NCBI GenBank assembly: GCA_017559845.1
Contig: JAFYQQ010000062.1
Location: 1-39,913 of the forward strand
Direction: 5' to 3'
Source of the DNA: Bacteroidaceae bacterium
GTDB lineage: Bacteria; Bacteroidota; Bacteroidia; Bacteroidales; Bacteroidaceae
DNA: 39,913 nucleotides
Within the stretch, counting starts at the first letter, position 1; the number at the start of each line of letters is the position of its first letter. The notes under the pieces were generated by a model. That model worked only from the letters and a program-made list of their open reading frames with translations, did not search any database and was not told the DNA's origin. A program made the position numbers and the translations under genes. Below are positions 7,550 through 13,912 of this stretch, in pieces.

Positions 7550-8968
7550 CTACAGTTTTTTTAAGATTTGTTTAGATTTCCAACGGAAAAAGAGGACAGT
7601 CAAGACAAACGCCATCGCCACTCCGGCTGCCACGGCCACGTTGAGAGGAAGCTTGAATCCTTCGGGTGCCATAAGGATGTAGCAGAGGATGATGAATGTC
7701 ATGAAGATAGCGGGCAGCAGGGCAATCCAATAACACTTTTGGTGACGGGTCAACCAAACGGAAAGTGCCCAAAGGGTAATCATACCCAAAGTCTGGTTGA
7801 ACCATGCAAAATAACGCCACAATACATCGAAATCCACAACCATCAGAATGGCTGAGAGAATAAAAATGGGCAGGGACAATGCCAGTCGACGCCACAACTT
7901 GTCCTGTGGGAAGCGGAGGAAGTCAGCTGCGATCAAACGGGCTGAGCGGAAAGCCGTATCGCCACTTGTAATGGGAGCTGCCACCACACCCAATATGGCA
8001 AGGATGGCCCCCAAAGTACCCATCCAGTTCTGACAGATTTCATTCACAACCACAGCCGGATTTCCCATCTCGGCAAGACGTTCGTAACTGCCGGCAAACT
8101 TAATGGCGGCAGCAGCCCAAATCAGGGCCACAATACCCTCGACAATCATTGCACCGTAAAAAACAGGGCGACCCAGGCGCTCGCTCTTCATACAACGTGC
8201 CATCATGGGACTTTGGGTGGCATGGAAACCACTGATGGCACCACAAGCCACGGTGATACACAGCATGGGCAGCACGGCATGTCCCTTGGGATGATGGCTG
8301 GCAAGTCCGTCCGTCAGCTCGGGCATCCAACCGGGATTGGTCATTACTCCGTATCCCACACCGACTGCCATTACCAACAGAGCCACGCCAAAAACGGGAT
8401 AGATACGGCCAATCAGTTTGTCAATGGGCAGCAAGGTGGCCAATATATAATAGATAAAAATGACGGTACTCCATACGCCGGCAGTTCCCCAAGCGCCCCA
8501 ACCACTGGCCATGTTAGCAAGTAGTCCTGCAGGCGTGGTTACAAACACCGCTCCCACCAGTACCATCAACACCATTGCACAAACGCGCATGACATTGCGG
8601 ATAACCGGGCCAAGTTCTCCACCCACAATCTCGGGCAGCGAAGCGCCATTCTGCCGAAGACTAATCATTCCGCTGAGATAGTCGTGTACCGCACCGGCAA
8701 AGATACAGCCGAAGACAATCCACAAATAAGCAGACGGTCCGAAAAGGATACCCATTATCGCTCCGAAGATGGGGCCCGTACCGGCAATGTTCAGAAACTG
8801 GATGAGGAAAACTTTCCAAGTGGGCATGGGCATGTAATCCACTCCGTCAGCCTTGGTATAACATGGTGTTTTGCGATTGGGATCAACACCAAAAATCTTT
8901 TCTACAAAAGCGCCGTAGACGACGTATCCTAATATTAGGCACGCCAAAGCAACATAAAAAGTAACCAT
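7550..8968 (-). CDS. cstA: Carbon starvation protein CstA-family transporter
   Basis: 472 residues from the ATG at 8968 (MVTFYVALACLILGY). Polytopic membrane protein of the CstA family, proton-coupled uptake of peptides or pyruvate. Family landmarks: 'KIFGVDPNRKTPCYTKADGVDY', 'FNIAGTGPIFGAIMGILFGPSAYLWI' region near residue 60, 'GAVHDYLSGM', 'ACGAISGFHATQSPMMARCM' near 250, and 'SGDTAFRSARLIAADFL' near 345. It is shorter than the ~700-residue enterobacterial CstA/BtsT but matches the compact Bacteroidetes form. The open frame continues upstream to 9028, but a -7 box at 8999-9006 lies within that extension, so 8968 is chosen. It is divergent from the LuxR-type regulator at 9051, which may control it. 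Confidence 0.92.
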   Translation of the reverse strand: MVTFYVALACLILGYVVYGAFVEKIFGVDPNRKTPCYTKADGVDYMPMPTWKVFLIQFLNIAGTGPIFGAIMGILFGPSAYLWIVFGCIFAGAVHDYLSGMISLRQNGASLPEIVGGELGPVIRNVMRVCAMVLMVLVGAVFVTTPAGLLANMASGWGAWGTAGVWSTVIFIYYILATLLPIDKLIGRIYPVFGVALLVMAVGVGYGVMTNPGWMPELTDGLASHHPKGHAVLPMLCITVACGAISGFHATQSPMMARCMKSERLGRPVFYGAMIVEGIVALIWAAAAIKFAGSYERLAEMGNPAVVVNEICQNWMGTLGAILAILGVVAAPITSGDTAFRSARLIAADFLRFPQDKLWRRLALSLPIFILSAILMVVDFDVLWRYFAWFNQTLGMITLWALSVWLTRHQKCYWIALLPAIFMTFIILCYILMAPEGFKLPLNVAVAAGVAMAFVLTVLFFRWKSKQILKKL

Positions 8969-8998
8969 AATATCTGTGTTTTTTAAGTTAATGATATG

Positions 8999-9006
8999 CA
9001 AAGATA
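8999..9006 (-). promoter_or_regulatory. -7 box (TATCTTTG) of cstA
   Basis: Exact TAnnTTTG on the minus strand, about 30 nt before the cstA ATG at 8968. No clear -33 element. It shares an 82-bp divergent region with the LuxR-type regulator promoter. Confidence 0.55.
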
Positions 9007-9038
9007 ACATTTTTCGAACGAATCTCATGAAAAAACAC

Positions 9039-9046
9039 TAACTTTG
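9039..9046 (+). promoter_or_regulatory. -7 box (TAACTTTG) only four bases before the luxR-type start codon
   Basis: Exact TAnnTTTG ending at 9046, then TGGC and ATG at 9051. In this promoter class transcription starts a few bases after the box, so the mRNA would begin at or next to the start codon (leaderless). Confidence 0.55.
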
Positions 9047-9050
9047 TGGC

Positions 9051-9641
9051 ATGAACGTGCCCGAAATAGCCATATTGGACTCTAACGTACTCACACAGTT
9101 GGGTTTGAAAGCACTGCTGAACCGCATTGTGCCCCAAGCCGAGGTGCGTACCTTCCATACTTTCAGACAGCTGGTCTACGACTGTCCGGACGCCTTTGTC
9201 CATTATTTTATTGAGGCACAGATGCTGGTGGAGCACAACGCCTTCTTTATGGAACGCAGGGCACGCACCGTTGTTCTGGTCAGGGGATTGGGCACATTAC
9301 CACAAACCAGCGATTTCCATGTACTGGACGTCACACAAAACGAAGAAGGCTTGGTGCGTTCCATGCTGCAACTGATGCAACCGGCCCATGCGCACGGCCG
9401 CAACCTGCCGCCCCGCACGCCCTGGGAAGAGCCTTGCGGACTGTCTCCACGCGAGGTGGAGGTTCTTGTTCTCATTGCCCGTGGCTGTATAAACAAGGAA
9501 ATTGCGGAACGGCTCTGCATCTCACTCACTACAGTCATTTCCCATCGCAAGAGCATCATGCAAAAATTGGGAATCCGCAACGTGTCCGGTCTTACCATCT
9601 ATGCTGTTATGAATGGTTATCTGGATATTTATGAGATTTAG
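9051..9641 (+). CDS. LuxR/NarL-type transcription regulator with degenerate receiver
   Basis: 196 residues. C-terminal LuxR helix-turn-helix (~130-190): 'LSPREVEVLVLIARGCINKEIAERLCISLTTVISHRKSIMQKLGI', a full match to the GerE/LuxR fold. The N-terminal 110 residues have receiver-like spacing ('AILDSNVLTQLGLKALL') but lack the phosphoacceptor Asp (the strand reads FVHYFIEA), the conserved Thr and the Lys, so it is probably a pseudo-receiver acting without phosphorylation. No sensor kinase is adjacent. Divergent from cstA, so a cstA regulator is a reasonable inference. The -7 box ends four bases before the ATG, which suggests leaderless translation. Confidence 0.88.
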   Translation: MNVPEIAILDSNVLTQLGLKALLNRIVPQAEVRTFHTFRQLVYDCPDAFVHYFIEAQMLVEHNAFFMERRARTVVLVRGLGTLPQTSDFHVLDVTQNEEGLVRSMLQLMQPAHAHGRNLPPRTPWEEPCGLSPREVEVLVLIARGCINKEIAERLCISLTTVISHRKSIMQKLGIRNVSGLTIYAVMNGYLDIYEI

Positions 9642-9678
9642 GGAAAAATGTCATTAAGGAGAATGAAACGTTCAAAAT

Positions 9679-9759
9679 ACCCTGAAAGGGTTATAAGAAC
9701 ACAGACGGGGGTGTCAACCCCCGATAAATGTGCCGTTTAAAAAGTAGCCCTGAAAGGGC
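9679..9759. repeat. Left hairpin cluster (A-B-C) of the Y1 transposase element
   Basis: Three perfect hairpins in a row: A, ACCCT-GAA-AGGGT at 9679-9691; B, CGGGGGT-GTCA-ACCCCCG at 9706-9723; C, GCCCT-GAA-AGGGC at 9747-9759. The same three types recur in reverse order on the other side of the transposase gene. Confidence 0.8.
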
Positions 9760-9771
9760 GAAAGATAGTTG

Positions 9772-10227
9772 TCAGTCGGCAAATACATATCTTGCGTCAT
9801 AATCTATCCCGTAAGCCTCCAAGAACAATCTATATTCATCTTGGAAACTTCTTTTTCTATGGTGTTCTTCCTGCTGATGAATATATTGAATTGTTTTGTC
9901 AAGCAGCGACGGGCTAACAGAAAATGCTCCATAACCATCTTGCCATGCAAATTCCGTATAATGTGTATCAAGTTGCTTTATCCATTTGCTGCTGTTTGAC
10001 TTTATTACTCTGACAAAATCTGTCAATGCCATGGATTTAGGAAGAGAGGCCAGTATGTGAATGTGGTTTTGTACACCTCCCACTGCATAAGGAATTCCAT
10101 CCATCCTTTTGATAATTCCGCCAACATACTGGAAAATACGAGGTAAATCTCCACCAAGCATTTTCACTCCAGCCTTTTTGACGTGGAATATAAGATGAAC
10201 GTCAATCTTCACTAATGAACTGGCCAT
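9772..10227 (-). CDS. IS200-like / REP-associated Y1 transposase
   Basis: 151 residues. Single-domain HUH endonuclease of the Y1 type that nicks and rejoins single-stranded DNA through a 5'-phosphotyrosine. The HUH motif is H55-I-H57 in 'GGVQNHIHILASLP'; the catalytic tyrosine is most likely Y115 in 'KTIQYIHQQEEHH'. Other family marks are 'HLIFHVK' at the N-terminus and 'FAWQDGYGAFSVS' (~93-105). Length is normal, with no frameshift, so it looks intact. It is flanked on both sides by matched hairpins (9679-9759 and 10248-10327), which favours a RAYT-type domesticated or REP-mobilising enzyme over a plain IS200. Confidence 0.9.
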   Translation of the reverse strand: MASSLVKIDVHLIFHVKKAGVKMLGGDLPRIFQYVGGIIKRMDGIPYAVGGVQNHIHILASLPKSMALTDFVRVIKSNSSKWIKQLDTHYTEFAWQDGYGAFSVSPSLLDKTIQYIHQQEEHHRKRSFQDEYRLFLEAYGIDYDARYVFAD

Positions 10228-10247
10228 TCTTCGCTATGTTTTCTTTC

Positions 10248-10327
10248 GCCCCTTTAGGGCTCTTTATTGTTGTTACCTAGCCGGGGGTTAACACCCACCG
10301 GCTGTGTTCTACACACCCTTCCAGGGT
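10248..10327. repeat. Right hairpin cluster (C'-B'-A') of the Y1 transposase element
   Basis: C': GCCC-CTTTA-GGGC at 10248-10260. B': an 8-bp stem with one bulged A, CCGGGGGT at 10281-10288 and ACCC-A-CCGG at 10293-10301. A': ACCCT-TCC-AGGGT at 10315-10327. Order and type mirror the left cluster. Confidence 0.75.
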
Positions 10328-10364
10328 TCTCTAATTATACAAACAAAATGCCTTCAACTTCCCT

Positions 10365-10562
10365 AAAGGGACGTTCTAAAAATTCTGGATTTAAGTTTTA
10401 CCAATTCTGGTGTTCTCAGTTTCGGTCGCTTTACGTCTCTTTCGGTGTCATTTTGTCAAGTCTCATCTGTCACATAGCCCGCTATGTTCTTTCTTCAACT
10501 TACAAAAGCACACACGAAAGAAAATCGAAAATCAACTCGACATAATTTTTAGAACATCCCTA
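10365..10562. mobile_element. MITE-like repeat, copy 1
   Basis: About 197 bp with terminal inverted repeats: left AGGGACGTTCTAAAAATT, right (reverse complement) AGGGATGTTCTAAAAATT. A perfect internal hairpin ACATAGC-CC-GCTATGT lies at 10472-10487. A second copy with the same ends and internal hairpin is at 22940-23136, about 85% alike by eye. It codes nothing convincing, although one short frame is open in both copies. It begins 26 bp past the fprA stop codon. Confidence 0.75.
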
Positions 10563-10587
10563 AAAGCAAAATATCAGTCCCTTATCA

Positions 10588-11748
10588 TTACGCCAAAATG
10601 GCATCGGCCAAAGCCTCCATGGCCGGGATGTCCGTCTGTTTCATGCGGCTTCGTATCGTTACAGTGGGTTCAACCAACGTAATCTCTTTCATCGGTTCTA
10701 TAAGAGTACGCATAGCCCTTGCCGCACAAGGTGCCCAGGAACCGTTCTCTATGAGTCCGATGCGGCGTTTCTGGTAATTCTTTATCTGCAAATGATGCAG
10801 GAAATCGTGCATTACGGGGAAAACACCAGCGTCATAACTGCTGGCGGCCAATACCAAACGGGGATAACGGAACGCATCTTCAATCACCTCGGCCATATCA
10901 CTGCGGGACAAATCACTCAGCACCACCTTTTCCGCTCCACGGACACGCAACATTTCAGCAAATTCGCGGGCCGCTGCCGCTGTTCCGCCATGAATGCTGG
11001 CATAAGCCACCAAAACACCTTCGCTCTCGGGTTCGTAACGGCTCCAGGTATCATATAAAGATAGGTAGGGAGTAAGATCGCCCGACAACACTGGACCATG
11101 CAAAGGACAAATTGTACGGATGTTCAATGTAGCAGCTTTTTGAAGCACAGCCTGCACCTGAGCGCCGTACTTGCCACAGATATTGAAATAGTAGCGGCGA
11201 GCTTCACACGCCCAATCATCTGTCTCGTTACACAAAGCGCCGAATTTGCCAAAACCATCAGCGGCAAACAACACCTTTTCAGTCTGCTCGTAACTCATAA
11301 TAACCTCGGGCCAATGCACCATGGGAGCAGCTATGAACTTAAGTATATGTGTTCCAAGAGTAAGGGAGTCGCCCTCCTTTACTGACAAGACACGCCCCTC
11401 GAAGTCTGTTCCTTCAAAGAAGTTGGGCAGCATTTTTGCCGCGGCAGCAGAAAGTACCACCTTCATCGCAGGATATGTATTCACCGCTTCTGCAATGAGC
11501 GAGGCGTGGTCGGGTTCCATGTGATGTACCACCAAATAATCGGGCTGGCGACCGTCAAGCACTGCGGTCAGATTGGCTTTCCATTCTTCGCCCTTGCGGG
11601 CATCCACGGTATCCATCACCGCAATCTTCTCATCCAGGATCACATAGCTGTTATAGCTCATTCCTTCGGGTACAACGTATTGGCTTTCAAAAAGGTCTAT
11701 ATCTAAATCATCAACGCCTATATAGCGTATTGTATCTGTTATTTTCAT
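10588..11748 (-). CDS. fprA: FprA-family A-type flavoprotein (flavodiiron protein)
   Basis: 386 residues. Flavodiiron proteins reduce O2 to water and/or NO to N2O in anaerobes. N-terminal metallo-beta-lactamase-like diiron domain: H76-x-E78-x-D80-H81 in 'VVHHMEPDHA', a further His in 'APMVHWPEVI' (~144), Asp in 'LFAADGFG' (~165) and His in 'CPLHGPVL' (~220). C-terminal flavodoxin domain from ~245 ('VLVAYASIHGGTAAAA', FMN phosphate loop) to the end. No rubredoxin or extra reductase domain is fused. It starts 11 bp after the GHL10-type gene stop, so the two are likely one transcript, with the GHL10 gene first. Confidence 0.93.
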   Translation of the reverse strand: MKITDTIRYIGVDDLDIDLFESQYVVPEGMSYNSYVILDEKIAVMDTVDARKGEEWKANLTAVLDGRQPDYLVVHHMEPDHASLIAEAVNTYPAMKVVLSAAAAKMLPNFFEGTDFEGRVLSVKEGDSLTLGTHILKFIAAPMVHWPEVIMSYEQTEKVLFAADGFGKFGALCNETDDWACEARRYYFNICGKYGAQVQAVLQKAATLNIRTICPLHGPVLSGDLTPYLSLYDTWSRYEPESEGVLVAYASIHGGTAAAAREFAEMLRVRGAEKVVLSDLSRSDMAEVIEDAFRYPRLVLAASSYDAGVFPVMHDFLHHLQIKNYQKRRIGLIENGSWAPCAARAMRTLIEPMKEITLVEPTVTIRSRMKQTDIPAMEALADAILA

Positions 11749-11759
11749 TTTTCAAACGT

Positions 11760-13301
11760 TTAATATATCATGCTTCTTTTCTTCATTTCTTTAGCCCAAG
11801 GGTGTGTGGACTCACTCTTTACCGAAAGGCCGTCAATAAACAACGGTTCACTTTCGTTACCATAACGGTCAATGGCCGTCACAGCCAAATGCATTCCATA
11901 CAAAGTCGCATTGAGCAGGTTGTATGTATAGGCTGTATTTTGGGTAACAGTGAGCAGGTTGCGCACATCGCCCACATCCACTGGCCGCTTCTGGCTGGCA
12001 TAAACCGCATAACGGCAATACGTTCCGTCCTTTTGTTGCGGTTTCCATGAAATTTCTTCCATAGTGCCCTTTATGCGTTTTCTTTCCACCAGTTCCGGTT
12101 TGTTGGGCGGCACGCTGTCCTGCCACTTCATGGGCGGAAGCAAGGCGGGATGGGAGTAGAACTCTCCTTGCAGATAGTCATACAATCCCTTGGTGTTTTC
12201 CGTCAGATGCAAGCAACGGAAATAGGCCTGTCCCTGCAGATTCTCGCTGCGCATAAAGGCCAGTTGGCGTTGTATTACGTCCAGAGGCCAGTCTTTTTCC
12301 TTCGGGTGCAAAAAATAAATTCCCAGTCCGGGCGCTATGGTGCGGCCATGGCTTTGCTCCTGCCAGTCTGCCGCAAAGGGGAAGAAGTGATCATCCTTAA
12401 AATACATCATGGGACAGAGCAAATCCATTATACCCTGCTCCAGCCAGGCCTGCGCTTCTTGATAGACTGTGCCCCATGCCGACCAGCCACGGGCAGAATA
12501 ACGGCTCACATCGGCATGCTTGCCTACAGGACTGCAGCTCAGACGCACCCAAGGCTTCACCTTCTTTACTTCATTGTATATGGTGCGGACCATTTGGGTC
12601 ACGTTAGCTCGTCGCCAATCGGCCTTGTTCTGTTTCTTGCCATATTTGCGATAAGTGGAGCCGTCGGCAAAACTTTCTGCCTTCTCGGGATAACGGATAT
12701 AATCCAAATGGATGCCGTCGACATCGTAATTTGAGACGATTTCCTTACAGATGCTGCTTACATATTCAGCAGAGCCAGGCAGGCCAGGATCCAAATAATA
12801 CTGGCCGTCATGCCTGCGCAACAGTTTGGGATGAGTGTTTATCAAACTCTTCTTGCCTATTTTCCTGGCCTGTGCAGTTTTAAAACAGGGGACAGCCACA
12901 ACCCAAGCATGGAGTTCCATTCCTCTGCGATGGCATTCCTCAATGGCAAAAGCCAGCGGATTGTATCCGGGATCCTTGTCATATTTTCCAGTCAGCGCCA
13001 CATCCCATGGTTCAATCTTGCTGGGATAAACCACACTTCCACGGATACGGGTCTGAAAGAACACCGTATTTATACCGCACTGTTGCACTTGATCAAGCAA
13101 ACGGCACAATTCTTCCTGCTGCTTTTTACGGCTTTCCGCACTAAGTGCCTTGGTCTTGGGCCAGTCCAGACCGCTCAGTGTAGTAAGCCAAACCCCACGC
13201 ACTTCGTGTTTGGGCGCAGGGTGTTGCATCAGATAGCCCAACTGTGCTTTGCAAGTAAGCACAATCATCAAAGCCATCCATAATAATACTATCCTTTTCA
13301 T
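11760..13301 (-). CDS. Secreted GHL10-type glycoside hydrolase-like protein (DUF187 family)
   Basis: 513 residues from the ATG at 13301 (MKRIVLLWMALMIVLTCKAQ, signal peptide). Glycosyl hydrolase-like 10 family, TIM barrel related to peptidoglycan-linked or glucan hydrolases (DigH is a distant relative). Family landmarks: 'EVRGVWLTTLSGLDWP' near 35-50, 'QTRIRGSVVYPSKIEPW', 'HAWVVAVPCFK', 'GIHLDYIRYP' with the barrel acidic residue, 'RLSCSPVGK', 'LLCPMMYFKD'. The C-terminal ~90 residues look like a fibronectin-III domain. The frame stays open upstream to 13367, but a full promoter (13306-13336) lies inside that extension, so 13301 is the start. The predicted mRNA begins at the ATG. It is followed by fprA. 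Confidence 0.88.
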   Translation of the reverse strand: MKRIVLLWMALMIVLTCKAQLGYLMQHPAPKHEVRGVWLTTLSGLDWPKTKALSAESRKKQQEELCRLLDQVQQCGINTVFFQTRIRGSVVYPSKIEPWDVALTGKYDKDPGYNPLAFAIEECHRRGMELHAWVVAVPCFKTAQARKIGKKSLINTHPKLLRRHDGQYYLDPGLPGSAEYVSSICKEIVSNYDVDGIHLDYIRYPEKAESFADGSTYRKYGKKQNKADWRRANVTQMVRTIYNEVKKVKPWVRLSCSPVGKHADVSRYSARGWSAWGTVYQEAQAWLEQGIMDLLCPMMYFKDDHFFPFAADWQEQSHGRTIAPGLGIYFLHPKEKDWPLDVIQRQLAFMRSENLQGQAYFRCLHLTENTKGLYDYLQGEFYSHPALLPPMKWQDSVPPNKPELVERKRIKGTMEEISWKPQQKDGTYCRYAVYASQKRPVDVGDVRNLLTVTQNTAYTYNLLNATLYGMHLAVTAIDRYGNESEPLFIDGLSVKSESTHPWAKEMKKRSMIY

Positions 13302-13305
13302 AGTG

Positions 13306-13336
13306 CAAAGGTAGTGAAAGCCATATAGAATACAAA
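13306..13336 (-). promoter_or_regulatory. Complete Bacteroidetes promoter for the GHL10-type gene
   Basis: On the minus strand, TTTG (13336-13333), exactly 19 bp, then TACCTTTG (13313-13306), four bases, then ATG at 13301. This matches the published TTTG-N19/20-TAnnTTTG consensus fully and predicts a leaderless mRNA. Confidence 0.75.
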
Positions 13337-13365
13337 GAAAAGAAGGAAAAAACTTCCTTCTTTTC
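13337..13365 (-). terminator. Terminator of the TonB receptor/lipoprotein operon
   Basis: Perfect 12-bp stem GAAAAGAAGGAA / TTCCTTCTTTTC with a 5-nt loop, 32 bp after the lipoprotein stop. Its last stem base touches the -33 TTTG of the next promoter. Confidence 0.65.
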
Positions 13366-13397
13366 ATATTTGTTAATATTGGATGATACCGTGTCCT

Positions 13398-13886
13398 TTA
13401 CTTTGTGCTGTACTTGCCGGCATAGGTCAGGATATTCTCACCGCATTTGAAATCGAGATACAGACTGTCAGCGGTAAAACGTCCGGAAAAGCCAGAAATG
13501 GTATATTGTGGCATTGTGGTCCACTCGTTCTTCCAAATCATTTCGGGCACACTGGTGGCCGATGCCAGTTTCAACGTCTTGCCGTCTTCCATCAGTTTGA
13601 TGCCGTCAAAGCGGATATCGAAGGCATAGTGTACCTTATCGGTAAAACGAATCTGGTCCATATACAAGGTGTCGCTATTCTCTCCCTTTATGATGCGCAT
13701 CACCTGCGATTTGCCGTCCTTGCTCAACGTGCCGTCAGGCAAATAAGCTTCGTATGCACCCACATACTTGCCGTAAGTGGTAGAGATGGTTATCTCATTT
13801 TCTGGTTTCTCGTCATCGCTGCAAGCCGTAAAAGCCACCGATGCACAGGCAAGGCACAATGCCCAAGTCAGATAAGTGTACTTCAT
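13398..13886 (-). CDS. Small surface lipoprotein, possibly calycin-like
   Basis: 162 residues from the ATG at 13886. The signal sequence ends in a lipobox-like VAFTAC with Cys22 followed by SDDEKPEN, acidic residues right after the cysteine as in exported Bacteroidetes surface lipoproteins. The remainder is beta-rich ('YVGAYEAYLPDGTLSK', 'YAFDIRFDGIKLMEDGKTLKL', 'YTISGFSGRFTADSLYLDFK') and resembles calycin-like domain proteins of Prevotella and Bacteroides; I hold that assignment loosely. It starts 26 bp after the TonB receptor stop and is surely co-transcribed, so it is probably the accessory ligand-binding partner. The upstream extension to 13943 overlaps the receptor gene and is rejected. 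Confidence 0.78.
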   Translation of the reverse strand: MKYTYLTWALCLACASVAFTACSDDEKPENEITISTTYGKYVGAYEAYLPDGTLSKDGKSQVMRIIKGENSDTLYMDQIRFTDKVHYAFDIRFDGIKLMEDGKTLKLASATSVPEMIWKNEWTTMPQYTISGFSGRFTADSLYLDFKCGENILTYAGKYSTK

Positions 13887-13912
13887 AATATATATTATAT
13901 AATGTATAGTGA

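Larger units (their letters stand above)
9679..10327 (-). mobile_element. REPtron-like element: Y1 transposase bracketed by mirrored hairpins
   Basis: A single-gene unit of about 650 bp. Order: hairpins A-B-C, a Y1 HUH transposase on the minus strand, hairpins C'-B'-A'. Related types occupy symmetric positions, so the element is a large imperfect palindrome around the gene. This is the arrangement of REP-associated tyrosine transposases and their REP palindromes. It occupies the convergent gap between the luxR-type gene and fprA. No target duplication is obvious, as expected for Y1 elements. Confidence 0.65.

Noticed and set aside
10410..10682. Short frame through MITE copy 1 that is open in copy 2 as well
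   Set aside because: The shared frame changes at many amino-acid positions between copies and lacks a start signal; openness is explained by overall sequence similarity.
13302..13367. Longer start for the GHL10-type protein at 13367
   Set aside because: A full promoter lies within the extension and the signal peptide begins at the ATG at 13301.
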